From positions 1 to 64,000 of the forward strand of contig DATBRV010000009.1 of the NCBI GenBank assembly GCA_036560145.1: DNA of 64,000 nt, written 5' to 3'. Below the pieces are notes generated by a model. The model had not been told where the DNA came from. It did no database searches and saw nothing but the letters and a program-made list of their open reading frames with translations. Shown here piece by piece: positions 41,577 to 50,644 of this stretch; the stretch's first letter is position 1; the number at the start of each line of letters is the position of its first letter. The translations under genes were made by a program, and so were the position numbers. This stretch comes from DATBRV01 sp036560145 (GTDB lineage Bacteria > Myxococcota_A > UBA9160 > SMWR01).

Positions 41577-42242
41577 TCAGAGGCTGTGATCGGCGGGGGC
41601 GGTCGCGAGGCCCTGGATGCGCTGATCGAGGGCGGCGATCACCGCGTTCCACCCCTCGCGCTTGATCAGCGACGCGTACTCCGACCGGCGCAGCGCGAGC
41701 TCGCTCACCGTGCCGTTCAGATAGACGTCGATGATCTTCCAGTTGCCGTTCTCCGAGCGCAGGCGGTAGTTGAGCTGCACGCCCTCGCCTTGCGGCTCGA
41801 TCAGGCGGGTGCGCACCAGCACGGTGCCCTGCGCCGAGGGCTCCTCCCCGAGGGTCTCGAAGCTCTGGCCCGAGTAGCCGTCGAAGCGCCCGGCGTAGTT
41901 CGCGATCATGAAGCGCGAGAAGGTCGCGACCAGCTCCACCTGCTCGGCCGGAGTGGCCTGCTTCCAGTGCCGGCCGACCGACTTCTCGGCCATGAAGGGC
42001 GTGTCGTAGGTCTCCTTCAGGACGGGCGCGAGCTTCTCGTAGCGCCCCTGGTAGCCGAGCTTCTCGGCGTCCTTCATCACCCCGAGCAGCGCGGCGTGCA
42101 GCTTCTCGACGATCTGGGTGGGGGGCGAAGCGGGCGCGACCGCCTCCGCGCCGGCCGAAGCCGCGAGGCAGAGCGTGGCGCAGACAGCCGCGAGCAGGGC
42201 GCAGAGCCCGCTCTTCGGCGACAGACGGCTGGGCAACGGCAT
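41577..42242 (-). CDS. mlaC: MlaC / HpnM-like periplasmic lipid-binding protein (toluene-tolerance family)
   Basis: A 221-residue exported protein with a signal peptide (residues 1-32, ending LAASAGAEA). The Tol_Tol_Ttg2 fold is recognisable from YEKLAPVLKETYDTPFMAEKSVGRHWKQATPAEQVELVATFSRFMIANYAGRF, with later VRTRLIEPQGEGVQLNYRL and WKIIDVYLNGTVSELALRRSEYASL. Such proteins carry phospholipid, or hopanoid in the HpnM branch, between membranes. It lies between mlaA and an HpnN-like RND transporter, pointing to a shared transport route. No mlaBDEF ABC genes are in the window. Confidence 0.9.
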   Translation of the reverse strand: MPLPSRLSPKSGLCALLAAVCATLCLAASAGAEAVAPASPPTQIVEKLHAALLGVMKDAEKLGYQGRYEKLAPVLKETYDTPFMAEKSVGRHWKQATPAEQVELVATFSRFMIANYAGRFDGYSGQSFETLGEEPSAQGTVLVRTRLIEPQGEGVQLNYRLRSENGNWKIIDVYLNGTVSELALRRSEYASLIKREGWNAVIAALDQRIQGLATAPADHSL

Positions 42243-42365
42243 CGATTTCCCCCCACGGCGAAGCGGCAGAGTCTAGCGAAACCGCATCCGGCCGGCGCGC
42301 CCATGTGCTAACCAATCGCCGCGCCCGAGCCCGGCCCCCCGAGCCCCGCCCGGCGCGGTGTATCC

Positions 42366-45092
42366 ATGCAGCAAGACCCCGAAACCCCGTCGAACGGGTC
42401 TCCCCACAGCCGGCTCGAGGATCTCGTCGCGCGCGGCGTCGCCTGGATGGTCGGCGTCTCCTGCCGACACGCCTGGCTCGTCACGATCGCGGTGCTGGCC
42501 GCGACCGCCGGCATCCTGGTGTACGCGGGCCAGAACCTCGGCATCCACGGCGACACCGAATCGCTCTTCTCGCCCGACCTGCCGTTCAAGCAGCGCGAGC
42601 ACCGCTACCTCGAGGTGTTCCCCGCCCAGAACGACAACCTGTTCATCGTCGTCGACGCCACCACCCCCGAGCGCGCCGGCGAGGCCGCGGCGGCCCTCGC
42701 GGCCCGCATGCAGGCGATGCCCGAGCGCTTCCACGACGTCTACCTCCCGGGCGGCGGCGAGTTCTTCGAGCGCCACGCCTTCCTCTACCTGAAGACCGAG
42801 GAGCTCGAGAAGCTCGCGGACCAGCTCGCCGAGGTGCAGCCCTACATCGCCGAGCTGGCGCTCGACGGAAGCCTGCGCGGTCTCGCGTCCATGACCGCGC
42901 GCGGTGTCCGCGCGGTGCGGGATGGCGACATCGGCGGCGAGCGGCTGGCGTCGATCTTCCAGCACATGGACGAGGCGGTGCGCGCGCGCAGCGATGGCCG
43001 GCACTACGAGCTGTCGTGGGCCGAAGTGCTCGCGAGCGCGGACTTCCCGGGCGATCCGCGGCGGCGCTTCCTGATGGCGCAGCCCGTCCTCGATCGCAAC
43101 GACCTTCAGCCCGGCAAGCGGGCGATCCTCGAGGTGCGCCGGGTGGCGGAGGAGCTGGGCCTGACACCGGGCAGCGGCGTCCAGGTCCGCATCACCGGCG
43201 ACGTCGCGCTCTCCTACGAGGAGATGGAGGTCGTGCGCGGTCAGGCGGCCAGCTCCGCGATCGGATCGATCGTGCTGGTCGCCCTGCTTCTCGTGCACAG
43301 CCTGCGCTCCGTCCGGCTCTTCCTGGCGACGCTGCTCCTGCTGCTGGTCGGCCTGGTCTGGACCGCCGGGTTCGCGACCCTCTCGGTGGGGCGTCTCAAC
43401 CTGATCTCCTCGTCGTTCGCCGTGATCTTCATCGGGCTCGGCGTCGACTTCGGCATCCATCTCTGTCTCCGCTACAACGAGCTGCTCTCGCAGGTCCGTT
43501 CCCACACGCATGCGATGCGCGGAGCCGCCTACGACGTCGGGACGTCGATCGTGCTGGGCGGAGCTACGACGGCGATCGGATTCCTGGCATTCATCGGGAC
43601 CGGCTTCGTCGGCGTCGCCGAGCTCGGCATCATCTCGGCGGGCGGCCTGGTGGTGAGCGTCTTCCTCACCTTCACGCTGCTGCCCGCGCTGATGAGTCTG
43701 CGGCCGCGGCCGGCGGACGCCGTCGACCGCTCGGAGGCTGGCTGGTCGGGGGCGCGCCTCTCCGCGCTGCCCATCCGCCACCCGCGCTTCGTGCGCACCG
43801 CCGCGCTCGCGTTAGGGGTCGGCTCCATCCTGCTGCTCCCGCTCGCGCGCTTCGACAACAACCCGCTCAACGTTCGCGATCCCTCGAGCGAATCCGTGCG
43901 CACCTTCAACGATCTGCTCGAGAAGGGCGGCACCTCGCCCTGGACGCTGGACGGCGTGGCGCCGGATCTGGCCACCGCGGAGGCGATCGCCCAGCGTGTG
44001 CGCGGCCTCGACGTGGTCGACCGCGTGGTGACCGTCGCCGACTACATCCCGTCGGACCAGGACGAGAAGCTCGACATCATCGGCGACGTCCGGCTCTTCA
44101 TGGCGCCGACGCCCGGCCCCGGTGGCCTGCCCGAGCCCGCCACCCAACAGGAGCAGATCGACGCGCTGAAGCAGCTCGAGGCGGAGATCGGCGCGCTGGT
44201 CGCCAGCGGCGCGCCGCCGGCGCTCGCGGCGCCCTCGCAGCGGCTCCACGAGAGCCTGGGCGCCTATCTCGCGAAGCTCGCGTCGGACCAGCTGCCGGTC
44301 TCGTCCGTCGGGGATCTCGAGGCGAGCCTGATGGGCACGCTGCGCGAGCAGCTGCGCATCCTCGACGCCGCGCTCACGGCGGGGCACGTCACGCTCCAGA
44401 ACCTTCCCGGCGCGCTGCGGGAGCGGATGATCACCGCGGACGGGCGCGTGCGCGTGCAGATCTTCCCCCGCTACGACATCGGGGACCGCAAGAACCTGGC
44501 CGCCTTCGTCGACCAGGTGCGCGAGGTGATGCCCGAGGTGGCCGGCAGCGCGGCCGAGGTGCTCGAATCGGGCCGCGCGGTGGTGCGCTCGCTCCAGCAG
44601 GCGCTGCTGGGAGCGGTGGTCGCGATCACGATCGTCCTGCTGCTCGTCTGGCGCCGGATCGACGACACCGCGCTGGTGCTGATCCCGCTCTTCCTGGCGG
44701 CCGCGCTGACGGTCGCGACCACGGTGCTCTTCGACATCCCGTTCAACTTCGCGGACGTGATCGTGCTGCCGCTGCTGCTCGGCATGGGCGTCGACAGCTG
44801 CGTCCACCTGATCCACCGCGCGCGCTTCCCGATCGCGCACGACCAGGGCATCCTGGGGACGAGCACGGCCAGGGCGGTCTTCTACAGCGCGCTCACCAGC
44901 ATCTTCGGCTTCGGCACGATGGGCTTCGCGTCGCACGTGGGGCTGGCGACGCTCGGCCAGATGCTCACGCTCGGCGTCACCTACTCGATGCTGTGCAACA
45001 TGGTGGTGCTGCCGGCGCTGATCTCGCTGCGCAGCGAACGCCAGCGCAGGATCGCGGGGCCGAGCGCGCCGGCGCAGGCCGACGGCGCCTAG
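42366..45092 (+). CDS. MMPL/RND family transporter, hopanoid HpnN-like
   Basis: A 908-residue RND-superfamily permease with two repeats. Each repeat has one helix, a large periplasmic domain and five more helices. The first helix is at about residues 36-57 (VTIAVLAATAGILVYAG). The first cluster is at 295-445 with GLGVDFGIHLCLRYNELL, and the second at about 745-890 with VIVLPLLLGMGVDSCVHLIHRAR. The G-x-D pairs in helix 4 and its counterpart suit proton coupling. Coiled-coil regions lie in both periplasmic domains. HpnN moves hopanoids to the outer membrane. The mlaC/hpnM-like neighbour supports that role, but no squalene-hopene cyclase gene is present here. Confidence 0.85.
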   Translation: MQQDPETPSNGSPHSRLEDLVARGVAWMVGVSCRHAWLVTIAVLAATAGILVYAGQNLGIHGDTESLFSPDLPFKQREHRYLEVFPAQNDNLFIVVDATTPERAGEAAAALAARMQAMPERFHDVYLPGGGEFFERHAFLYLKTEELEKLADQLAEVQPYIAELALDGSLRGLASMTARGVRAVRDGDIGGERLASIFQHMDEAVRARSDGRHYELSWAEVLASADFPGDPRRRFLMAQPVLDRNDLQPGKRAILEVRRVAEELGLTPGSGVQVRITGDVALSYEEMEVVRGQAASSAIGSIVLVALLLVHSLRSVRLFLATLLLLLVGLVWTAGFATLSVGRLNLISSSFAVIFIGLGVDFGIHLCLRYNELLSQVRSHTHAMRGAAYDVGTSIVLGGATTAIGFLAFIGTGFVGVAELGIISAGGLVVSVFLTFTLLPALMSLRPRPADAVDRSEAGWSGARLSALPIRHPRFVRTAALALGVGSILLLPLARFDNNPLNVRDPSSESVRTFNDLLEKGGTSPWTLDGVAPDLATAEAIAQRVRGLDVVDRVVTVADYIPSDQDEKLDIIGDVRLFMAPTPGPGGLPEPATQQEQIDALKQLEAEIGALVASGAPPALAAPSQRLHESLGAYLAKLASDQLPVSSVGDLEASLMGTLREQLRILDAALTAGHVTLQNLPGALRERMITADGRVRVQIFPRYDIGDRKNLAAFVDQVREVMPEVAGSAAEVLESGRAVVRSLQQALLGAVVAITIVLLLVWRRIDDTALVLIPLFLAAALTVATTVLFDIPFNFADVIVLPLLLGMGVDSCVHLIHRARFPIAHDQGILGTSTARAVFYSALTSIFGFGTMGFASHVGLATLGQMLTLGVTYSMLCNMVVLPALISLRSERQRRIAGPSAPAQADGA

Positions 45093-45097
45093 CTCGA

Positions 45098-45140
45098 TGA
45101 GCTTCGCTCGCCTGCGGCTCGCTGCGCGCTTGGCTCGCTG
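45098..45140 (+). repeat. Copy of the dispersed gene-end repeat
   Basis: GATGAGCTTCGCTCGCCTGC and the following CGGCTCGCTGCGCGCTTGGCTCGC form one unit with a modified head. It fills the 52-bp gap between the convergent RND transporter and hydrolase genes, starting 5 bases after the transporter stop. Confidence 0.75.
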
Positions 45141-45144
45141 ACGG

Positions 45145-46005
45145 CTAGCCCTCTCCCAGCACGAAGGCGGCAACGGCATCGCGGAAGCCGTCGGGATTGT
45201 CCGTCATCACCGAGTGCCCGGCGCGCGCCACCACCGCGAGCGAGCCCTTGGGCAGCACCTCGTGCGCCATCCGCTCCGCGACGTCCGCCGAGAGCACGTC
45301 CGAGGCCGCGCCGCGCACGACCAGCGTCGGACACGGGATCTTCGCCAGCGCCTCCCACTGGGCGCGCGTGAGGTCCTCCTCGGACGAGGTGCGCGCGGGC
45401 TGGCCGCGCGCGGCGCCGCGCAGCGCGGGATCCAGCTTGGGGGCGAAGCGCCCGTTCTCGAGCTTGCGCAGGCCGTGCCGCGCCATGCGCTGGAGCGCGT
45501 GCGGCTGCGCGGCCGGGTAGTTCAGCGAGAGCAACCGCGCGAACTCGTCCACCGATCCGAAGCTTGGCTCCCGGTTCGACTCGATCTCCATCTTGATCCG
45601 GGTGGTGCCGCGCGGGTCGAGCTCGGGCCCGATGTCGACCAGCACCAGCCCCGCCATGCGCTCAGGGTGGCGGCCGGCGAACAGCGTCGCGACGCGCCCG
45701 CCGAGCGAGTGGGCCACCAGCACCAGACGCTGGATCCCGAGCGCGTCGGTGACCGCTTCGACGTCGCGCACCAGGCTGTCGTGGTCGTAGCGGCCCTGCG
45801 CGTCCCAGGCCGAGTCGCCGTGTCCGCGGTGGTCGAGGGCGAGCGTGCGGTAGAAGGGCGCGACGGTGGGCGCGAAGTCGTCCCAGATGTGGGCCTCGTT
45901 GCCGAAGCCGTGCAGCAGGAGCAGCGGGACGCCCTGCGCGCTCCATTCGAGCAGATGCAGGTCGATGCCCCCGTCGCCGCGCACGCGTTTCGAGACCGGC
46001 TGCAT
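45145..46005 (-). CDS. Alpha/beta fold hydrolase
   Basis: A 286-residue alpha/beta hydrolase. Oxyanion segment LLLLHGFGNEAHIWDDFAP, then DHRGHGDSAWD, nucleophile elbow VAHSLGGRVATLF (Ser near residue 107), candidate acid in RGAASDVLSADV and catalytic His in ARAGHSVMTDNP. No signal peptide. It follows the SDR gene on the same strand with an 11-bp gap, so the two are probably co-transcribed. Substrate unknown. Confidence 0.86.
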   Translation of the reverse strand: MQPVSKRVRGDGGIDLHLLEWSAQGVPLLLLHGFGNEAHIWDDFAPTVAPFYRTLALDHRGHGDSAWDAQGRYDHDSLVRDVEAVTDALGIQRLVLVAHSLGGRVATLFAGRHPERMAGLVLVDIGPELDPRGTTRIKMEIESNREPSFGSVDEFARLLSLNYPAAQPHALQRMARHGLRKLENGRFAPKLDPALRGAARGQPARTSSEEDLTRAQWEALAKIPCPTLVVRGAASDVLSADVAERMAHEVLPKGSLAVVARAGHSVMTDNPDGFRDAVAAFVLGEG

Positions 46006-46016
46006 GGCGGAAGATC

Positions 46017-46811
46017 CTAACCGATCCGCGCGCTCTGCCCTCCGTCGACCGGCAGCATCACGCCCGTGATGAACCTCGCCTCGTCGGAGGCGAGGAACAA
46101 GGCCGCGAAGGCCACGTCCCAGGCCGTCCCCATCTTCGCGCCCAGCGGAACGCTCTTGTCCCGCTTGCGGATGATCTCCTCCCTGGGAATCCCGCGCGCC
46201 TGCGAGATGCCCTCGATCGCCATCGGCGTGTTCATCAGGCCCGGCAGGATCGCGTTGGCGCGGATGTTGTACTTCGCGTTCTCCATGGCGATCTGGTGCG
46301 TGAGCGCGTTGACGCCCGCCTTGGAGGTCTTGTAGGCCACGATGCCGGTCGAGCAGACCGACGCGATCGAGGAGATGTTGAGGATGCAGCCGCTGCGCTG
46401 CTCCCGCATCACGGGCAGCGCGCTGCGCGACGAGAAGAAGATCCCCTTGAGGTTCACGTCCATGATCCGGTCCCAGGACTCCTCGCTGAGGCTCAGGATC
46501 TCGTCGTCGCTCCCGCCGATGCCGACGTTGTTGTGCAGGACGTCGAGGCGTCCGTAGGCGTCGACGGCGGCCCGGACGAAGGCGTGGCAATCCTCTTCGC
46601 GGGTCACGTCGGCCCGGACCGCGAAGCACGTCCCGCCTTCGGCTTCGACCAGACGCTGCGTCTCGCTCGCCGACTCGAAATCGCGGTCGACCAGCACGAC
46701 GCGGGCGCCCTCGCGCGCAAACAGGAGCGCGGTCGCGCGGCCGTTGCCGATGGTCTCGCCGGGCGTCTGCCCGGCTCCCACCACGACCGCCACCTTGTCC
46801 TTCAGTCTCAT
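46017..46811 (-). CDS. SDR family oxidoreductase
   Basis: A 264-residue classical SDR. The cofactor loop is GAGQTPGETIGNGRA, a longer variant of the usual TGxxxGxG. LVDRD follows strand 2, suggesting NAD(H). Then come NNVGIGG, the catalytic Ser in NISSIAS and the YKTSK Tyr-Lys pair, ending with PVDGGQSARIG. The extended glycine loop is characteristic of some enoyl- and 3-hydroxyacyl-type SDRs. It precedes the hydrolase at 45145 in a two-gene unit and is divergent from the M20 peptidase. Confidence 0.88.
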   Translation of the reverse strand: MRLKDKVAVVVGAGQTPGETIGNGRATALLFAREGARVVLVDRDFESASETQRLVEAEGGTCFAVRADVTREEDCHAFVRAAVDAYGRLDVLHNNVGIGGSDDEILSLSEESWDRIMDVNLKGIFFSSRSALPVMREQRSGCILNISSIASVCSTGIVAYKTSKAGVNALTHQIAMENAKYNIRANAILPGLMNTPMAIEGISQARGIPREEIIRKRDKSVPLGAKMGTAWDVAFAALFLASDEARFITGVMLPVDGGQSARIG

Positions 46812-46859
46812 CGCCGGATCTTAAGCCCCCGGGCGACGGGACTGCTAGCGTGAGGCCCC

Positions 46860-48272
46860 GTGCCGGCTCCCGAGAAGGTGATGGCTGCGCTCGAGCGCGG
46901 CTTCGACCAGGCGCTCGCCGACCTGGTCGAGCTGGCGCGGATCCCCGGCGTCTCGGCGCCCGGCTTCGACCCCGAGCAGGTCGAGCGCTCCGCGGAATGC
47001 GTGGCGCGGCTGCTCGAGCGCTCGGGGCTGGACGCGGTCGAGCTGCTGCGGCTCCCGGGCGCGCACCCCTACGTGGTGGCCGAGAAGCGCGCGGCGCGCG
47101 AGGGCGCGCCCAGCGTGCTGGTGTACGCGCACCACGACGTGCAGCCCCCCGGCCGCGCCGATCGCTGGCGGACGCCGGCCTTCGAGCCGACGCTGCGCGG
47201 CGACGGCCGCCTCTACGGCCGCGGCGTGGTCGACGACAAGGCGGGCCTGCTGCTCCACCTCGCGGCGCTGCGGGCCTGGCTCGCGGCCGAGGGCGCGCCG
47301 CCCGTGCACGTGAAGCTGATCGTCGAGGGCGAGGAGGAGATCGGTTCGGGACACCTGGCCGAGTTCCTGCGCCGTCACCACGGGAGGCTGGCGGCCGACG
47401 TGGTGGTGCTCTCGGACACCGCGAACCTCGCCACCGGTGTGCCCGCCCTCACCACCAGCCTGCGCGGACTGGTCGCGATCGACGTGACGGTGCGCGCGCT
47501 CGACCATCCCATCCACAGCGGCTTCTGGGGAGGCCCGGTGCCGGATGCGGCGACGGCGCTCGCGCGGCTGCTGGCGCGGCTGCTCGACGACGGCGGCGTG
47601 ATCCAGGTGCCCGGCCTGCTGGACGACGTCCCGGTGCTCGACGCGGGCGAGCGCGCCGCGCTGGCGGCGCTGCCCTGCGACGAAGCGGCCTTTCGCGCCG
47701 ACGCCGGGATGCTGCCCGGCACGCGCTTCACGGGCGAGCCGGAGCGCAGCCTCTACGAACGCCTGTGGTACCGGCCGAGCCTCGCCTTCACCGCGCTCGA
47801 GGGGATGCCGCTCGCGACTGCCGCCAACCAGCTGATCGCCGAGGCCAGCGCGCGGGTCGGCGTGCGCCTCGCGCCCGGACAGGACGCCGAGCGCGCGGCG
47901 CGCCTGGTCCTCGAGGCGCTGCGCCGGGATCCGCCCGCCGGCGTCGAGGTCCGCACGCACGTGGTGACGGCGACGCCCGGCTGGAAGACCGCGGCGCGCA
48001 GCCCCGCGTTCGCCGCCGCCCGCCGTGCGCTCGCCGCCGGCTACGGCCGCGACGCGGTCGAGATCGGCTGCGGCGCCTCGATCCCGTTCGTCGGGCCGTT
48101 CTGCGAGGTGCTGGGCGGCGCGCCGGCGCTGCTGCTGGGGCTCGAGGATCCGCCCTGCAACGCCCACGGCGAGAACGAGAGCCTCGACCTCGACGATTTC
48201 CGCCGCGCCGCGCGCGCTTCCGCCCACCTGCTCGCGGAGCTCGCGGCGATTCCGCGCGCGGAGCTGCGCTAG
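46860..48272 (+). CDS. M20 family metallopeptidase (dipeptidase-like)
   Basis: A 470-residue M20 peptidase starting at GTG 46860. Di-zinc site residues are in VYAHHDVQPPG, YGRGVVDDKAG and EGEEEIGSG (catalytic Glu and bridging ligand), with SDTANLATG and the late CNAHGENESL His. The lid/dimerisation domain is inserted at about residues 205-345. It resembles the carnosinase / cytosolic dipeptidase branch rather than ArgE or DapE. TAGCGT ends 8 nt before the GTG with no Shine-Dalgarno sequence, so it may be leaderless. An ATG at 46881 is an alternative start. Confidence 0.9.
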   Translation: MPAPEKVMAALERGFDQALADLVELARIPGVSAPGFDPEQVERSAECVARLLERSGLDAVELLRLPGAHPYVVAEKRAAREGAPSVLVYAHHDVQPPGRADRWRTPAFEPTLRGDGRLYGRGVVDDKAGLLLHLAALRAWLAAEGAPPVHVKLIVEGEEEIGSGHLAEFLRRHHGRLAADVVVLSDTANLATGVPALTTSLRGLVAIDVTVRALDHPIHSGFWGGPVPDAATALARLLARLLDDGGVIQVPGLLDDVPVLDAGERAALAALPCDEAAFRADAGMLPGTRFTGEPERSLYERLWYRPSLAFTALEGMPLATAANQLIAEASARVGVRLAPGQDAERAARLVLEALRRDPPAGVEVRTHVVTATPGWKTAARSPAFAAARRALAAGYGRDAVEIGCGASIPFVGPFCEVLGGAPALLLGLEDPPCNAHGENESLDLDDFRRAARASAHLLAELAAIPRAELR

Positions 48273-48296
48273 ATTCGAAGCATCCCAGGAGGAGCC

Positions 48297-50567
48297 ATGC
48301 CTGCCATCGAGACGACGCCGGAGCTGGTCCGGTCGGTCTACGCACGGCTCGCGCGCAACCTCTCGAGCCTGCGCGCGCGCCTAGGTCGTCCGCTCACCTA
48401 CGCCGAGAAGGTCTTCCTCGGCCACCTCGCCGATCCCGAGCACGCCGAGATCGCTCCCGGCCGAAGCTACATGGACACGCGCCCCGACCGGGTCGCGATG
48501 CAGGATGCCACGGCGCAGATGGCGCTGATGCAGTTCATGCTGACCGAGCGCGACGAGACCGCCGTCCCCACCACCGTGCACTGCGATCACCTGATCCAGG
48601 CGTATTCCGGGGCGGCCGCCGACATGCGCACGGCGCAGAACACGAACCGCGAGGTCTACGAGTTCCTGCGCACCGCGTCGGCGCGGCACGGCATCGGCTT
48701 CTGGGGCCCCGGCGCGGGGATCATCCACCAGGTCGTGCTCGAGAAGTACGCATTCCCCGGCGGCATGATGATCGGCACCGACTCGCACACGCCCAACGCG
48801 GGCGGCCTCGCGATGTTCGCCTGCGGCGTGGGCGGCGCCGACGCGGTCGACGTGATGGCGGGCTTTCCGTGGGAGGTGCTCTGCCCGACGCTGGTGGGTG
48901 TACGCCTGACCGGCAAGCTCGGCGGCTGGACGGCGCCCAAGGACGTGATCCTCAAGGTCTGCGAGATCCTCACGGTGCAGGGCGGCACCAACCGCGTGAT
49001 CGAGTACTTCGGCCCCGGCACGCGCAGCATCTCCTGCACGGGCAAGGGCACCATCACCAACATGGGCGCCGAGCTGGGGGCGACCACGTCGATCTTCCCG
49101 TACGACGAGCGGATGGCGGTCTATCTCGGCGCGACCGGCCGCGAGGCGATCGCGAAGCTCGCGGGGGCGAACGCGGAGCTGCTCTGCGCCGATCCCGAGG
49201 TCGAGGCGCACCCCGAGCGCTTCTTCGAGCAGGTGATCGAGATCGACCTCGCCAGGCTCGAGCCCCACATCGTCGGGCCGCATACCCCCGATCTGGCGCG
49301 GCCGGTCTCGCGGATGGCGGCGGACGCGAAGGAGCACGGCTACCCGGATCACCTGAGCTCGACCCTGATCGGGAGCTGTACCAACTCCTCCTACGAGGAC
49401 CTCGAGCGCGCCGCCGACGTCGCGCGCCAGGCCCGCGCGCACGGCGTCCGCGCGAAGACGGCGCTGTGGGTCACGCCGGGCTCCGAGCAGATCCACCAGA
49501 CGATCCGCCGCGATGGACAGCTGGCGGACTTCGAGGCGGTGGGCGCCACCGTGCTCGCGAACGCCTGCGGGCCCTGCATCGGCCAGTGGAAGCGCGACGA
49601 CGTGAAGGAAGGCGACGCGAACTCGATCCTGAATTCCTACAACCGGAACTTCAAGCGCCGCAACGACGGCAACGCGAGCACCTACTCGTTCATCGGCAGC
49701 CCCGAAATCGTGGTGGCCTACGCGCTCGCGGGTCGCCTCTCGTTCGACCCGCTGCACGACGAGCTGGAGGGCGGGGACGGCAAGCGCTTCAAGCTCGCGC
49801 CGCCCGCGCCGGCGCCGGAGATCCCGGCGCGCGGCTTCGTGATGAGCGAGGCCGGCTACGCGGCGCCGCCGGCCGATCGCCGCGGGGTTCGCGTCGAGGT
49901 CGCGCCGGACAGCCAGCGCCTCCAGCGCCTGACGCCCTTCCCGGCCTGGGACGGCGCCGACTTCCTGCGCCTGCCGCTGCTGCTCAAGGCCAAGGGCAAG
50001 TGCACGACAGACCACATCTCGCCCGCCGGCCCCTGGCTGCGCTTCCGCGGCCACCTCGAGAACATCAGCGACAACCTCTTCAGCGGGGCCGTGAACGCCT
50101 TCACGGGCAAGTCGGGCGAGGGGCTCGACCAGCTCTCCGGGCAGGCCGGCGAAGGCTTCTCGAAGATCGCGCGTCACTACCGCGCGGAAGGCCTGCGCTG
50201 GGTCGTCGTCGGCGACGACAACTACGGCGAGGGATCGAGCCGCGAGCACGCGGCGATGTCGCCGCGCCTGCTCGGCTGCGCGGCGGCGATCGTGCGGAGC
50301 TTCGCGCGCATCCACGAATCGAACCTCAAAAAACAGGGCGTGCTGCCGCTGGTGTTCGCGAATCCCGCGGATTACGACGCGGTGCGCGAGACCGACCGCG
50401 TGAGCGTGACGGGGCTGGCGGGGCTCGCCCCCGGCCGGCCGCTGCGCGTGATCTTTCACCACGCGGACGGGAGCGAGAGCCCGGTCGAGACGCGCCACAC
50501 GCTCTCGGCCGAGCAGATCGCCTGGTTCCGCGCCGGCTCGGCGCTGAACCTGCTGAGGCAGAAGTAG
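48297..50567 (+). CDS. acn: Aconitate hydratase, mitochondrial-type
   Basis: A 756-residue aconitase interconverting citrate and isocitrate in the TCA or glyoxylate cycle. Fe-S cluster cysteines are in LIGSCTNSSYED and NACGPCIGQW. Substrate-binding motifs include GTDSHTPNAGG, TTDHISPAGPW and the C-terminal-domain GEGSSREHA. The length and domain order (domains 1-3, linker, swivelling domain 4) match the compact mitochondrial-type aconitase rather than bacterial AcnA (about 890 aa) or AcnB. AGGAGGAGCC lies just before the ATG. The stop is directly followed by a repeat copy. Confidence 0.94.
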   Translation: MPAIETTPELVRSVYARLARNLSSLRARLGRPLTYAEKVFLGHLADPEHAEIAPGRSYMDTRPDRVAMQDATAQMALMQFMLTERDETAVPTTVHCDHLIQAYSGAAADMRTAQNTNREVYEFLRTASARHGIGFWGPGAGIIHQVVLEKYAFPGGMMIGTDSHTPNAGGLAMFACGVGGADAVDVMAGFPWEVLCPTLVGVRLTGKLGGWTAPKDVILKVCEILTVQGGTNRVIEYFGPGTRSISCTGKGTITNMGAELGATTSIFPYDERMAVYLGATGREAIAKLAGANAELLCADPEVEAHPERFFEQVIEIDLARLEPHIVGPHTPDLARPVSRMAADAKEHGYPDHLSSTLIGSCTNSSYEDLERAADVARQARAHGVRAKTALWVTPGSEQIHQTIRRDGQLADFEAVGATVLANACGPCIGQWKRDDVKEGDANSILNSYNRNFKRRNDGNASTYSFIGSPEIVVAYALAGRLSFDPLHDELEGGDGKRFKLAPPAPAPEIPARGFVMSEAGYAAPPADRRGVRVEVAPDSQRLQRLTPFPAWDGADFLRLPLLLKAKGKCTTDHISPAGPWLRFRGHLENISDNLFSGAVNAFTGKSGEGLDQLSGQAGEGFSKIARHYRAEGLRWVVVGDDNYGEGSSREHAAMSPRLLGCAAAIVRSFARIHESNLKKQGVLPLVFANPADYDAVRETDRVSVTGLAGLAPGRPLRVIFHHADGSESPVETRHTLSAEQIAWFRAGSALNLLRQK

Positions 50568-50608
50568 CAAGCGAAGCGCGCAGCGAGCCGCAGGCGAGCG
50601 GAGTTCGG
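50568..50608 (-). repeat. Copy of the dispersed gene-end repeat
   Basis: The bases after the aconitase stop are an inverted unit. On the minus strand it reads GAACTCCGCTCGCCTGCGGC and ends CGCTTCGCTTGC against the TAG. It lacks the first GT of the usual GTGAAC head. Confidence 0.8.
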
Positions 50609-50644
50609 GTGGCGCGCGGCCGCCCGCGCGCCGGGACCCAATGG

